Shown: positions 8,585 to 17,919 of the stretch, piece by piece
Layout of the letters: each line of letters starts with the position of its first letter
Position numbering within the stretch: position 1 is the first letter of the stretch
Source of the DNA: Rivularia sp. T60_A2020_040
GTDB taxonomy: Bacteria > Cyanobacteriota > Cyanobacteriia > Cyanobacteriales > Nostocaceae
DNA: 64,000 nt
Assembly (NCBI GenBank): GCA_015272215.1
Contig: JACYMD010000021.1
Span: forward strand, 1-64,000
Direction: 5' to 3'
Made by a program: the position numbers and the translations under genes
The notes under the pieces: generated by a model
What the model saw: the letters and a program-made list of their open reading frames with translations, nothing else
What the model was told of the DNA's origin: nothing
The model's database searches: none

Positions 8585-9010
8585 TTAACTACTTGCTTGA
8601 ATAATGCTCAAAACAAATAAAGTACAAGAACAAACTAAGCCGATAGCATACATTAGCGATCGCAAAAGCGGGATATTTGAAATATAAAAAACCGAATACA
8701 ATAAACGCGCTGCAATAAAACTTAATGCCGCCCATGCGGAAATGGGAGAATTAACACCTGTAACATAAGCCATCAGAGCCGCAGCAGCAAAAATGGGAAA
8801 AGCTTCAAAAGAGTTTTGATGCGCCCAAGTAGCTCGTTGTGCATAAGGTGGAAGCTTTTCAAACATTGCTCGTGGTGCGTAATAATCGTAACCGACACCG
8901 ATACGGGCAAAAGCAACGGCTAAAAATGGAAAGTAAATTAGCAGGAAAGCTACAACAATACAGTACAAGAATAAAACTGGTACGGGTAATTGTGAAACAG
9001 GCATCAACAT
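8585..9010 (-). CDS. MAPEG family membrane protein
   Basis: A 141-residue protein with four hydrophobic spans: VPVLFLYCIVVAFLLIYFPFL, the FPIFAAAALMAYVTG segment, AWAALSFIAARLLYSVFYI, and the C-terminal LMYAIGLVCSCTLFVLSII. RATWAHQNSFEAFP matches the MAPEG signature found in membrane glutathione transferases and eicosanoid-metabolism relatives. Bacterial members are mostly uncharacterised. An upstream TTG (9034) is possible, but ATG 9010 or ATG 9004 is more natural. Confidence 0.85.
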   Translation of the reverse strand: MLMPVSQLPVPVLFLYCIVVAFLLIYFPFLAVAFARIGVGYDYYAPRAMFEKLPPYAQRATWAHQNSFEAFPIFAAAALMAYVTGVNSPISAWAALSFIAARLLYSVFYISNIPLLRSLMYAIGLVCSCTLFVLSIIQASS

Positions 9011-9558
9011 AAATAAAATCAAGAAATTGTGCAAAAAATCAATGGGGAAAAATCTACTTTTCTATGTAATTAAATCGTTGAGTGGATGGTTGAGGAAACG
9101 AACCATTTTCATTAGTTATTCTTACAGTTATGACTGCAATTGAGGTAATAAGTTACCGATTTATTCTCTTTCAAAGACAGCTTATACTATTAACGGCATA
9201 TAGTCGCAGTCTTTAAGTTTCACTAGTCATAGGTAATTGTAGATTTTAGATTTAGATTTGAGATTTAGATTAAACAATGAAAATCTTTGAAGACGGCAAT
9301 AGTTAATATTTTCCTCTTTCAAGCCATTGTTCACCTGCAAGGTGCGATCAATCTATTTCCAGGATAAATCTCAAACCCTTGATACCTAATGTCCTTTTCA
9401 GTAAATAGATATCTCTTCGGGTTCCCTAAGATAACTTAGACGATACGGAAGTCCACACCCGATAGAGTGGACTCACCGCAACGCAGTATCCTCAAAATCA
9501 TGAATCCAAAATCGAATCACTAATGACTAATAAAAAAGTAACTAGAATAACTGGCTGA
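9011..9558. other. Intergenic region, about 550 bp, no gene seen
   Basis: It holds TTTAGAT-type short repeats (about 9241-9275), an ACTTAGACGATACGGAAGTCCAC stretch with palindromic pieces, and a GCAACGCAGT fragment near 9477 that also occurs near 28930. I find no open frame with coding character and no RNA gene. The promoter of the MAPEG gene should lie at its left end. Confidence 0.55.
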
Positions 9559-10065
9559 CTAATCAAAATAGAACAAAGTTACCACTTTTCTTTGTTCTTC
9601 CGCATCCTTACACGTTTGTAGCAGAGTGCGACTATCGTGAAAGGCAAAGCAGACGAGTTGCTGACAGCGGGAGATTATTTCCTTATTACATTGATAACTA
9701 GCTTCAGCAAGCGACAAGTGGTCATTGCTGGAGTTTTCTACCAGATGCATTACCTTTTCTAGTTGCTGGCGCGATTCTAAAGGCTGACGGTCTAAACTTT
9801 GGGGTAAAATCACTGTAAGAAAGTTAGGGTCAGCTCGCATCGCGCCTCTAATAGCGGCTGAATTTGTACCAGTAGCACCAGAGGTAATGACTCGATTACC
9901 CGATAAAACTAGGGCATAAGTCATCATTTCAATCAGATTCTGATGGGTAATAGGCACATGACGAGAACCCAGCACAGCGATTCGCTTGGAACCCATTTGC
10001 TGAATAGTCGCTAATTCTTGCGCTAATGTATCGATGCTATTTACTACGTTTGTTGACTGACTCAA
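9559..10065 (-). CDS. DprA/LOG-like Rossmann-fold protein
   Basis: A 168-residue protein. KRIAVLGSRHVP (about 27-38) and SGNRVITSGATGTNSAAIRGA (about 54-74) are the nucleotide-binding Rossmann signatures shared by DprA/Smf and LOG/YpsA proteins. The family is often annotated as a DNA-recombination-mediator protein in cyanobacteria. It lacks the extra domains of true DprA, so a role in transformation is uncertain. The only start in frame before a stop is TTG at 10065. It is divergent from the DUF4188 remnant, 12 bp away, leaving no room for a normal pair of promoters. Confidence 0.75.
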   Translation of the reverse strand: MSQSTNVVNSIDTLAQELATIQQMGSKRIAVLGSRHVPITHQNLIEMMTYALVLSGNRVITSGATGTNSAAIRGAMRADPNFLTVILPQSLDRQPLESRQQLEKVMHLVENSSNDHLSLAEASYQCNKEIISRCQQLVCFAFHDSRTLLQTCKDAEEQRKVVTLFYFD

Positions 10066-10077
10066 AGACAGATTTAA

Positions 10078-10446
10078 TTGCTATTAAACGACCAAAGTAT
10101 TTTAGCAGGTGAAAGAGTTGTCGGGAACCTACTGATAGTTAGAGCATACAATTTTTTCGGTGGGGAAAGTTTTCTTTATTGGCTCGGAGTAGGATTAATC
10201 CAATACTGGCGTACTTTTGAGGATTTAGAGCATGAACCGCATTTAAAGGCTTGGCAGCGGTTTAATCGAGTTGTGGGTGCCGATGGTAGCGTTGGGATTT
10301 GGCACGAAACCTATTTAATTAATCCAGTAAATTATGAAGCAATTTATGGAAATATGCCGATTTTTGGATTAGCTGCTGCGACTAAACATATATCCGTGAC
10401 AGAGCGCAAAGAAAGCGCACGTCGGCGTGTAGAGAATAGGGCATAA
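10078..10446 (+). pseudogene. N-terminally truncated DUF4188 (monooxygenase-like) gene
   Basis: The frame encodes the later two thirds of a DUF4188 protein: QYWRTFEDLEHEPH, WQRFNRVVGADGSVGIWHETY and YGNMPIFGLAAATKH are family landmarks. The N-terminal part (about 40-50 residues with the FVVFLIGMR-type start) is absent. A stop (TAA 10075-10077) lies immediately before the TTG at 10078, and the DprA-like gene begins 12 bp away. The central YAxDPxxxH segment also seems shortened to EHEPH. This reads as a decayed fragment rather than a working gene, although translation from TTG cannot be ruled out. Confidence 0.6.
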
Positions 10447-10581
10447 GGTATTGGGTAGGCATTGAATGTAGAAATTTTTCCAGATTTTGGTTCGCTGCTT
10501 ACTATTCCTTGCTCACTTTCAAGTCAGCATAAAGCTTTAACTTCTTCAAAAGCCAAGAAATAAATTGAGGGAATATTTGAC

Positions 10582-11001
10582 ATGAATTATAGTTCAGACG
10601 ACGTACAAAGAATTCTTCAACTAGCGATGGCAAGAAAGCAGCAGGAATCTTTTTCAGAAAAACAACTTTCGGAAATGGCAACAGAATTAGGAATTTCTCC
10701 TGAATTGCTTGAATCGGCAAAACTAGAATCGTTAGCTCAAGCCAAAATACAGCAAAAACAACAAACTCGTCGTAAAATTAGACTCCAAGGATTTAAAGCC
10801 CACTTAATTTCCTTTGTGGCGGTAAATACATTCTTAGTTGTGCTGAATTTGATGACAACTCCCCGTTATTTTTGGGCAATCTATCCCATTTCTGGATGGG
10901 GATTAGGGCTTTTTATGCATCATGTGGCAATAAATCGCCTCAACGAAAAATTTCCAGATATACAAAAATCCAATACTAATAATAATAATTTTTTGTCTTA
11001 A
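10582..11001 (+). CDS. 2TM-domain membrane protein
   Basis: A 139-residue protein. The N-terminal half is soluble and helical (SSDDVQRILQLAMARKQ... ELGISPELLESAK), resembling the SHOCT-like or helix-turn-helix leaders seen before 2TM domains. Residues 70-125 are the 2TM domain: basic KAHLISFVAVNTFLVVLNL (first helix), PRYFWAIYPISGWGLGLFMHH (second helix), ending in HHVAINRLNEKF. The family is widespread in bacteria and its function is not established. A hairpin follows at 11000-11033. Confidence 0.85.
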   Translation: MNYSSDDVQRILQLAMARKQQESFSEKQLSEMATELGISPELLESAKLESLAQAKIQQKQQTRRKIRLQGFKAHLISFVAVNTFLVVLNLMTTPRYFWAIYPISGWGLGLFMHHVAINRLNEKFPDIQKSNTNNNNFLS

Positions 11002-11033
11002 GAAACCCGGTTGATTTGAAAACCGAGTTTCTT
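11000..11033 (+). terminator. Hairpin after the 2TM gene
   Basis: Arms 11000-11012 (AAGAAACCCGGTT) and 11021-11033 (AACCGAGTTTCTT) pair over 13 bp with one mismatch and an 8-base loop. The AGAAACCCGGTTTCTT type is a dispersed cyanobacterial palindrome. It has no strong T run but sits between convergent genes, so it may serve as a terminator. Confidence 0.55.
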
Positions 11034-11069
11034 GATTGTTGAAATTAGCTTACAAAATTAGCTTACAAA

Positions 11070-12164
11070 TTATTTACGCGCTGTAGCCGGACTCAAATCC
11101 ATGAGAGAAAGTAAGCGGTTGATGTCAAAATGCTCTCGCATCAAATGACGAACGCATTCGACTTTAATTGGTTCGTGGACACGAACTTGACCGAAAGCAC
11201 GCTCAATAATTTCCACAGTGCTAAGGGTATCTAAATCTACAGATAGAATGGGAATTTCCAATTCTTCAGCACGAGTGAGGATGAAAGATGGAGGTGGTAA
11301 CTGTCCGGTAAGAATCAGACATTGAGTCGAAGTTTCCAATGCAGCTTGCTGAATTTCCACCCGATCGCCACCTGTAACCACTGCCATATTTTGGCGTTTG
11401 CGAAAATATTTAACAGCAGCATTGACATTCATCGCACCAATTGCCAGACTTTCAACCAATAAATTTAGGCGATCGTCACGACATAAAACTTGTGCATTCA
11501 ACTGATCAACTAATTCACCCACAGTGACACTGCGTAGCAAGTTGCTTTTGGGTAATATACCTAATACGGGAATACCTTGCTGCTCTAAAAATGGACGCAT
11601 GGTATGATTAACAGCTTGCAAATGAGAAACAGGAACATCATTGAGGACAACACCAATTAAACGTTCCCCAATTAACTGCTTAGCAGACAACAATGTTTCA
11701 ACAGAAAATAAGGACTTATAGCGAAATACTAGAAGCAGCGAGGCATCTACCACATCAGCTAATTGCATCAAAGACAAATCAAACAAACTACCTTCAGACA
11801 AATTACCCGGCCCTTCGAGTAGAACCAAATCGCTATCAGTATTTTGTAAATATTGACTTGTAAGAGACTGCGAATAATTGGTTGTGTCTTCGCCGCAAAG
11901 ACGTTTTTGCAGTGTCGTCTCGTTTAACCCCAGTAATGTGGGTAATACTCGGTTAGGGGCTAAATTGAGGCTTTGGGCAATAAACTCAACATCTTTCTCA
12001 ATCAAGCTTTCTTCGGATTCTCTGAGACACTTACCAAGAGGTTTGCCATAAGCGAGATCGAGTCCAGCTTGATGTAGTTGATCAGACAAACCTAAAATAA
12101 TTGCGGATTTACCGCTAGAAGGTTCAGTTGACCCAATCAGTAAATACTTAGGGGATTTTGGCAC
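11070..12164 (-). CDS. BioD-like/DRTGG-domain protein (phosphotransacetylase N-terminal family)
   Basis: A 364-residue protein. Residues 8-25 carry a P-loop, GSTEPSSGKSAIILGL, in a dethiobiotin-synthetase-like ATPase domain. LLEGPGNLSEGSLFDLS and VLNDVPVSHLQAV are further landmarks. Residues 215-340 form a DRTGG domain (LVVTGGDRVEIQQAAL). The same two domains make up the N-terminal part of long bacterial phosphotransacetylases, but the catalytic acetyltransferase domain is absent, so this is probably a regulator or sensor (inference). The start is GTG at 12164. It converges with the 2TM gene. Confidence 0.85.
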   Translation of the reverse strand: MPKSPKYLLIGSTEPSSGKSAIILGLSDQLHQAGLDLAYGKPLGKCLRESEESLIEKDVEFIAQSLNLAPNRVLPTLLGLNETTLQKRLCGEDTTNYSQSLTSQYLQNTDSDLVLLEGPGNLSEGSLFDLSLMQLADVVDASLLLVFRYKSLFSVETLLSAKQLIGERLIGVVLNDVPVSHLQAVNHTMRPFLEQQGIPVLGILPKSNLLRSVTVGELVDQLNAQVLCRDDRLNLLVESLAIGAMNVNAAVKYFRKRQNMAVVTGGDRVEIQQAALETSTQCLILTGQLPPPSFILTRAEELEIPILSVDLDTLSTVEIIERAFGQVRVHEPIKVECVRHLMREHFDINRLLSLMDLSPATARK

Positions 12165-12430
12165 GCACGCACTCCTAATTTCAACAGTAAAAAACTTTCA
12201 ACATCAAGTGCTTTGTATCTCAACCATCGCGAATAATCCCAAATAGCCGATAGTTGATTGCTAATAGCCTATAAAACTGTTTGGGCGTTCTTTAATTTTA
12301 AGTCGAACCTTCTTCAATAGAGTGATTTATCAAATATTCGTTAACGATTGGGCTATATATCAATTTATAAAAATCAAAAATTAGAGGAGAAGGAATAAAA
12401 TCCTTTTCCCCTTCCATTGTGGCGTGTATT

Positions 12431-12808
12431 TTATTCTTCCAACCGCAGCAGCTTACGGTAAAATGATTGAGAAAAATCAGTCATACGTTGACGTTTATAG
12501 GTTTCAAGCATTTCTATTAAAAAATTTATAAACTCGAAACTTGCCATCATGACTTCATAACTCAGTTCAGCATTTCCATTAAACTGCATTCGGCAACGAG
12601 TTAAGTCCGAAGGTAGAGTCGCAATATTCCAAGTAGCAATAAAAGGAATACTTTCACTACTCTCTATTTTACGTTCTCCCTCTAAAGCCCCTTTCTGGTA
12701 AAGACCAATTGCGTAAGGTAAAAAATTCCGCTTTCCACTTTGAATGTAAGGTAAATACACGCTCGCTTGTTGAGGAGTCGCAGGGGATAGTTGCTCAAAC
12801 ACTGACAT
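12431..12808 (-). CDS. ebsA: EbsA-like protein (type IV pilus / biofilm control)
   Basis: A 125-residue soluble protein that resembles EbsA, a cyanobacterial protein needed for type IV pilus assembly and for biofilm self-suppression in Synechococcus. The pattern I rely on is LPYAIGLYQKGALEGER near residue 31, SIPFIATWNIATLPSD in the middle, and MTDFSQSFYRKLLR at the end. Assignment is from memory of the family and not checked by search. No pilus genes are adjacent. ATG at 12806-12808. It is separated by 266 bp from the DRTGG gene in the same direction. Confidence 0.65.
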   Translation of the reverse strand: MSVFEQLSPATPQQASVYLPYIQSGKRNFLPYAIGLYQKGALEGERKIESSESIPFIATWNIATLPSDLTRCRMQFNGNAELSYEVMMASFEFINFLIEMLETYKRQRMTDFSQSFYRKLLRLEE

Positions 12809-13297
12809 ACAATAGATTCCTTAAGTTATTTGATAATTAGTCATCTTGGTAGATATACATAGTGTTCCCAAGTTTTTGACAAAATCCACACTCGCTTTGA
12901 TCGGGATGGGGAGAATTTTAACCTTTAACCTTTAACCTTTGACTTTTGACCTTTGAGGAAGAAATATGAAAATGTCGGTTACAATGGGGCTGCACTAATT
13001 TTCATGAAGCTAGGGTAATAATGCTGAAAATTTTGTGTAACTAAGGTTAATTGAGCCGTTGTTATATGTTTTTTCAGTGATAAGCACATCCATATATGAT
13101 TATCTTGACAACTCCTTCCCAGAATTGCGATATTACTAGACGGATTGATCGGTTACATTGCGAGATATCCCGTGAAAAATGCCACCAATCTCAAACTAAG
13201 CTCCTGGGTCAGTGAAGGTAGTGGTGATATCGTATGATCTAAAACTAGCTTCATGGCATTGTTGTAGAAAAATACTTGTGATTGAATTAACTAAATT
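12809..13297. other. Intergenic region upstream of mgdA, 489 bp
   Basis: A divergent spacer between the EbsA-like gene and mgdA, so it should hold both promoters. It contains a 7-base tandem repeat at 12915-12957 (TTTAACC, shading into TTTGACC). I see no coding frame. Confidence 0.6.
12915..12957. repeat. 7-base tandem repeat (TTTAACC/TTTGACC)
   Basis: About six degenerate copies of a heptamer in tandem. Its reverse-complement relatives occur at 31694-31726 (AAAGGTC/AAAGGTT). Confidence 0.85.
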
Positions 13298-14704
13298 ATG
13301 CCAGCGAATTCCTGGCCCGAAAAAGATTCTTATAACGAACTTGACCCGCTTAACTCGATGTTTGCTGAAATATCGGCAAATATGGATTTAGAAGAACAGC
13401 GATCGCAAAAATTGTTTGTTCCTTCCCGGTTTCAAGGTCGTAGGCGCAAAGCTGCTCTAGTTTTGACAATGGTCTGGAGCGGTACAATTGCTTTGCACTT
13501 AGTTTCTTGGGGTTTTTTAATTGTTTTAGGGTTGAGTACCGTTGTCGGGCTGCACGCTTTAATAATTGTATTTGCCAAACCTCGCTCTGTAGATGAGGAA
13601 ATGAAAGGAGATTTACCTTTTGTATCTTTATTAGTTGCAGCGAAAAATGAAGAATTAGTTATTAGCAATTTAGTAAATAATCTTTGCAATTTGGACTACC
13701 CCCACTCTGGGTATGAAGTTTGGATCGTTGACGATAACAGTAGCGACAACACACCAGAATTGCTGTATGAACTAGCTTTGAAATATGAAAATTTAAAGGT
13801 GTTGCGGCGAGAAGCTGGAGCTACTGGTGGTAAATCGGGAGCATTAAACCAAGTACTACCACTGACAAAAGGTGAAGTTATTGCTGTATTTGATGCTGAT
13901 GCTCAAGTTTCGTCAGATGTGTTGCTCAGAACCATACCTTTGTTTGGGCAAGATAATGTCGGAGCAGTGCAGTTACGAAAAGAAATTGCCAACGCTTCGA
14001 CAAATTTTTGGACAAAAGGTCAAATGGCAGAAATGGCTGTTGATACTTTTTTCCAAGAACGACGCAGTTTTGGGAGCGGTATTGGCGAATTACGCGGTAA
14101 CGGTCAATTTGTGCGGCGTACAGCTTTGTACAGTTGCGGCGGATGGAATGAAGAAACTATCACCGACGACTTAGATTTGACACTGCGTTTGCATTTAGAT
14201 AAATGGGATATTGAATGCGTATTTTATCCGGTAGTCAAAGAAGAAGGTGTTACCAATGCAGTCTCTCTTTGGCATCAGCGTAACCGTTGGGCTGAAGGTG
14301 GATATCAACGTTATTTAGACTATTGGGACTTGATTGTTCGCAATCGCATGGGTACGTGGAAAACCTTTGAATTGCTAATCAATTTTGTGCTAATTCAGTA
14401 CATCATCCCAACCGCAATCATCCCCGACTTATTAATGGCGATCGCTCGTCATCGTCCTCCGATTTTAAGTCCATTAACCGGCATGACGGTAACGGTATCA
14501 TTTTTCGGTATGTTTGCTGGTCTCAAACGGATACATAAAAATAAAGGTTTGAAAACTTACACTTACATATTGCCATTGCAAAGTCTACGCGGCATTTTAT
14601 ATATGTTCCACTGGATAGTAGTCATTAGCACGACTACCATTCGGATGTCAATACGTCCTAAGCGTTTAAAATGGGTGAAAACCTTGCGTCAAGGGAGTAA
14701 GTGA
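13298..14704 (+). CDS. mgdA: Beta-monoglucosyldiacylglycerol synthase
   Basis: A 468-residue membrane glycosyltransferase (GT2) that moves glucose from UDP-glucose to diacylglycerol. This is the first step of galactolipid synthesis for cyanobacterial thylakoids; the product is later epimerised to galactolipid. The start MPANSWP...SYNELDPLNS and end IRPKRLKWVKTLRQGS match the Synechocystis sll1377 enzyme as I remember it. Catalytic motifs visible are VDDNSSD, FDADAQV, TDDLDLTLRLH and QRNRWAEGG. Hydrophobic segments lie near residues 52-90 (two helices) and 360-450. It is monocistronic and converges on dnaX. Confidence 0.95.
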   Translation: MPANSWPEKDSYNELDPLNSMFAEISANMDLEEQRSQKLFVPSRFQGRRRKAALVLTMVWSGTIALHLVSWGFLIVLGLSTVVGLHALIIVFAKPRSVDEEMKGDLPFVSLLVAAKNEELVISNLVNNLCNLDYPHSGYEVWIVDDNSSDNTPELLYELALKYENLKVLRREAGATGGKSGALNQVLPLTKGEVIAVFDADAQVSSDVLLRTIPLFGQDNVGAVQLRKEIANASTNFWTKGQMAEMAVDTFFQERRSFGSGIGELRGNGQFVRRTALYSCGGWNEETITDDLDLTLRLHLDKWDIECVFYPVVKEEGVTNAVSLWHQRNRWAEGGYQRYLDYWDLIVRNRMGTWKTFELLINFVLIQYIIPTAIIPDLLMAIARHRPPILSPLTGMTVTVSFFGMFAGLKRIHKNKGLKTYTYILPLQSLRGILYMFHWIVVISTTTIRMSIRPKRLKWVKTLRQGSK

Positions 14705-14803
14705 GGACAAGGAGATGGGGGGATGGGGACAAGGAGATGGGGTTCGGGGAAGAAATAAATAAGAACTGTCAACTGTCAACTGTCAACTGTCAACTGTCAA
14801 CTA
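14700..14803. repeat. G-rich plus CAACTGT repeat, inverted copy at 50941-51010
   Basis: A GGACAAGGAGATGGGG-type stretch is followed by AGAAATAAATAAGAACTGT and five or so AACTGTC heptamers (14764-14803). Positions 14751-14781 match the reverse complement of 50941-50971 at 30 of 31 bases, so this is a dispersed repeat of two linked parts. Confidence 0.8.
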
Positions 14804-14820
14804 ACTCCTAATTTCTACTC

Positions 14821-16878
14821 TTAAAACTCCACATCATCTTCATCAGGTTCTTCTAATTCCGATGAATCACCGAGTTCGTCGGATATTTCTGTTGGTTCTT
14901 CGTTTAATGGAATAATCTCTCCGTCTAATGCTTGTGCTAAACGTCGAGCAGCGTTCATAATCAGATCAATTTCTGGATCTTCTGGTTTCACCTCTGGTTG
15001 AGGAGGTGTTGGAATTGCTTGCTCTGGAGGAACAGTATTGTTTGTTGCTGCGGTTGGTTGAGTTCTCGGAGTGGAGATTTGAGGTGGTTGGGTTTTTTCT
15101 GGGGTGGAAGAAGGTGCTGGTTGGGATGGAGGTTGTAGTGGTGCTTGTGGTGGTATGTATGTAGCAGAAGCGTCCGGCTGTGACTGTACTGGAGTCGAAG
15201 TCGCAGTTGAGTTTGCAGATGTAGCCGCATTAGCTATTTCTAAATTTACTTGGATTTCACGGTTAAAAGTTACTTGAAATGCTGTTGTAATTTTCTCTTG
15301 GTCTTGCTGTACTTTCTTATACCATGCTTCTTTGACGGCAACCCTAGCCATAGAGCCATCAAACTCCACAATACGACACATTTGACGCAGTAGTTCCCGT
15401 CGGGAAACTGGTAAGAAGTTGGCGAGTACCTGTTGCCAGATTTGATTTACGTCAATTTGTGCGGGAATTTCTGGAGGTGGGGAGGGGTTCGGTGGGGGAG
15501 AAGTGGGAGAAACGGGAGAGGAATTATTAACAACTGAAGGAGTAGAAGGGGTAGAAGATTCTGGCTGTGGTGTGGTGTATTGTTTTCTGGTTCCATTTCC
15601 ATTTTCTGAGGCTTTCGGAGTCGCGATGTTGTTGGAAGCAGGTGGACGAAAAGGTACAACGTTAAGGGGTGTTGGCTGTAGATTTTGTGGAGGGTGAATG
15701 TTTGCTTCCGGTGGCTTTGAGTTCGGTGGGCTTGAGTTAAATTTAGATCGGTTTTCTTGGTAGCCAATAGCTGGTGGCTGAATTGTGGTTGCTGATGGTA
15801 ATAATCCGAGTAAGGTGATTTCCAGCCACAAACGCGGTTGAGTAGTGTTTTTGATTTGCACTTCGGAGGTACGTAGGTGCTGCTGTCCTTGCAAAATCGT
15901 ACTTATTTCTAAATTTTGAGCAACCGAGGCGAGTATTTCCCACATCCCTTGAGTACAAGCAACCAAATCATTACGGTTGGGTGCAGTTTTGACAATGAGT
16001 AAATCACGGTAGAAGGAAGCAAGATTTTGGAGAATAATTAAAGGTTCTTTTCCACGGTCTAATATTTTGCGGTTACAGTCAATTACGGCTTCCGAGTTGT
16101 CGGAGACTATCGCTTTTAATAAGTCTAGTAAATCGTATTCGCTGACTGAACCAACTAAATCCCAAACTTTTTCTGGTGTTACTTCTCCTGATAATAAACC
16201 TAATTGGTCGAGAAGACTTTCAGCGTCTCGTAATCCTCCTTGAGAGACTTGAGCAACTAAGGTAATCGCTTCTGTTGTAATATTAATATTTTCATTCACA
16301 GCAATATGTTTTAAATGCTGCACCATCGCTTCTATAGGAATGCGTCTAAAGTCAAACCTTTGGCAGCGTGAAATAATTGTTGGCAATACTCTTTGGGGGT
16401 CTGTGGTTGCCAGAACAAAAACAACGTGTCTCGGTGGTTCTTCTAATGTTTTTAGTAGTGCATTGAATGCCTGAGTACTGAGCATATGGCATTCATCGAT
16501 TACATAAACTTTATAGCGGCATTGCACCGGAGCAAATTGCGCTCTTTCGATAATTTCTCTAATGTTATCGACACCCGTATTACTCGCAGCGTCAATTTCA
16601 ATCACATCTAAAGTGGCACCTTTACTAATTCCTTGACAAGTGTCACACTTTCCGCATGGTTGCGGCGTTGGTCGATCGCCACTCAAGCAATTGAGAGATT
16701 TCGCCAAAATGCGAGCGCTAGAGGTTTTACCCGTGCCTCTAGGACCAGTAAATAAATAAGCCGGAGCAATCTTAAGGGTATTAATTGCATTTGTAAGAGT
16801 AGTCGCGATCGCCTCTTGTCCAACTAATTCAGCAAAAGTCTTCGGGCGATATTTATGATGCAGCGGTTCGTAAGACAT
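14821..16878 (-). CDS. dnaX: DNA polymerase III subunit gamma/tau
   Basis: A 685-residue clamp-loader ATPase that loads the sliding clamp at replication forks. N-terminal AAA+ module: Walker A GPRGTGKT (45-52), four-Cys zinc site within CLSGDRPTPQPCGKCDTC, Walker B VYVIDECHML, sensor ISRCQRFDFRR. The collar domain follows to about residue 360. Residues 370-470 and 545-640 are Pro/Ser/Gln/Thr-rich linkers around a tau-like domain (about 475-545, QIWQQVLANFLPVSRRELL). The end is acidic. No intein interrupts the ATPase, unlike the split or intein-bearing dnaX of several cyanobacteria. Antisense frames over the Pro-rich DNA are shadows. Confidence 0.96.
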   Translation of the reverse strand: MSYEPLHHKYRPKTFAELVGQEAIATTLTNAINTLKIAPAYLFTGPRGTGKTSSARILAKSLNCLSGDRPTPQPCGKCDTCQGISKGATLDVIEIDAASNTGVDNIREIIERAQFAPVQCRYKVYVIDECHMLSTQAFNALLKTLEEPPRHVVFVLATTDPQRVLPTIISRCQRFDFRRIPIEAMVQHLKHIAVNENINITTEAITLVAQVSQGGLRDAESLLDQLGLLSGEVTPEKVWDLVGSVSEYDLLDLLKAIVSDNSEAVIDCNRKILDRGKEPLIILQNLASFYRDLLIVKTAPNRNDLVACTQGMWEILASVAQNLEISTILQGQQHLRTSEVQIKNTTQPRLWLEITLLGLLPSATTIQPPAIGYQENRSKFNSSPPNSKPPEANIHPPQNLQPTPLNVVPFRPPASNNIATPKASENGNGTRKQYTTPQPESSTPSTPSVVNNSSPVSPTSPPPNPSPPPEIPAQIDVNQIWQQVLANFLPVSRRELLRQMCRIVEFDGSMARVAVKEAWYKKVQQDQEKITTAFQVTFNREIQVNLEIANAATSANSTATSTPVQSQPDASATYIPPQAPLQPPSQPAPSSTPEKTQPPQISTPRTQPTAATNNTVPPEQAIPTPPQPEVKPEDPEIDLIMNAARRLAQALDGEIIPLNEEPTEISDELGDSSELEEPDEDDVEF

Positions 16879-17208
16879 GGAGGAGACAGCGCGGTGAAAG
16901 CTTTCCGGAGTTTTGAGTTAGGAGTTTTGAGTTAGGAGTTAGGAGTACCCCTGAAGACGGTGTACTAATATAGTACTACTCAGAAGGCTTATTCTCATGT
17001 TATGAGCTTCAACTGTCTAACCGCAAATTTATTAGTACAAATACTCACCATTTTCAGGACTAGAGTTAGGAGTTAGTCAACTGTCCCAGGTCAACTGTCC
17101 CTTCAATTCCAATTAATTTGTTTAATTTGTAAAATTTATATCTTAAAAAACAAACACTTAGAGAAAATGCGTGACTAGTAGCTACAATTTTAAGGTAATT
17201 AACACGCT
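16879..17208. other. Intergenic region, 330 bp, with heptamer repeats
   Basis: A divergent spacer between dnaX and the small gene at 17209. It contains GAGTTAG/GAGTTTT heptamers (16910-16947), a GTTAGGAGTTAGTCAACTGTC stretch near 17070, and otherwise AT-rich DNA that should hold both promoters. Confidence 0.6.
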
Positions 17209-17919
17209 ATGGGTGCCTGTATGCTAAGACGGCTGATACAATGGCTGAAAAAGTTTTTTCAAAGGTTATTTGGCACAAAGCAGCAAAATACTTCGCATAA
17301 ACAGAATTCTCCGACTTCATCACCTCCACCTCTTAACGATACAGATTTAGAGTTTTTGTTTACAGAGCTTTTAGCAGGTGTTCATCAAGCACGGGGACAA
17401 GCTTGGGCGCAAAAATGGTTAGAGAATATCGAACATCGAGTTCCTCAGCAACGTTGGGTGGAATGGTTACAAAAATTTGGCGATAAGTTGTTAGCTGCAC
17501 CAACACCAAATAATGAGTTGGCTTCTCGATTGGTACAGTTAGGTGAATTGGGAGTTGGTCGGATTTCTAATGTTGCTTACGATATCGGAATGCGCTTATT
17601 AACTCGTAACGAAGTCGAACCTATATGGGAATATGCTGGACCTGATGCTCCCATACAAAATACTGTAGCTCAATCGAGTTTGACTGAGGAACGCCCGTCA
17701 GCCCAGGCACCTGTACTGCTGACTCAACAAGAGCAAGTAGAACAAGCCGCAAGCGAGACGGAAGGAGAATATCAAACCATTACTGTCGAAGAGTTAATGG
17801 AGTTAATCCAAGACAATGTAGATTTGCGATCGCAAATTGCCCAACAACTGGGAATTGATACAGATGACCCCCAAGTGATTATCCAAACATTAGTTAATCA
17901 GTACAACGTTGCCGGATAA
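17209..17919 (+). CDS. Small paralogue of the CHAT protein N-terminus; possible adaptor
   Basis: A 236-residue protein. Residues 5-25 are a basic amphipathic start (MLRRLIQWLKKFFQRLFG). Residues 45-140 are a domain also found at the start of the next gene's product, including LEFLFTELL, WAQKWLENIEHRVPQQRW and VAYDIGMRLLTRN. After a polar linker, residues 190-236 form a small helical tail (TVEELMELIQDNVDLRSQIA). There are no catalytic motifs. ATG 17221 (MLRRL) is an alternative start matching the paralogue. The shared domain next to a CHAT effector suggests homotypic pairing (inference). I do not recognise the family. Confidence 0.75.
   Translation: MGACMLRRLIQWLKKFFQRLFGTKQQNTSHKQNSPTSSPPPLNDTDLEFLFTELLAGVHQARGQAWAQKWLENIEHRVPQQRWVEWLQKFGDKLLAAPTPNNELASRLVQLGELGVGRISNVAYDIGMRLLTRNEVEPIWEYAGPDAPIQNTVAQSSLTEERPSAQAPVLLTQQEQVEQAASETEGEYQTITVEELMELIQDNVDLRSQIAQQLGIDTDDPQVIIQTLVNQYNVAG

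Noticed and set aside
13432-13689. Antisense frame within mgdA
   Set aside because: It is a shadow of the conserved glycosyltransferase frame.
15447-15767. Frames in other registers over the dnaX linker (Leu/Pro/His-rich)
   Set aside because: They are shadows of the Pro/Ser/Thr-rich tau linker and have no independent signals.
14821-16878. Intein or split in dnaX
   Set aside because: The ATPase motifs are contiguous and there are no intein splicing blocks; full-length gamma/tau is encoded in one frame.
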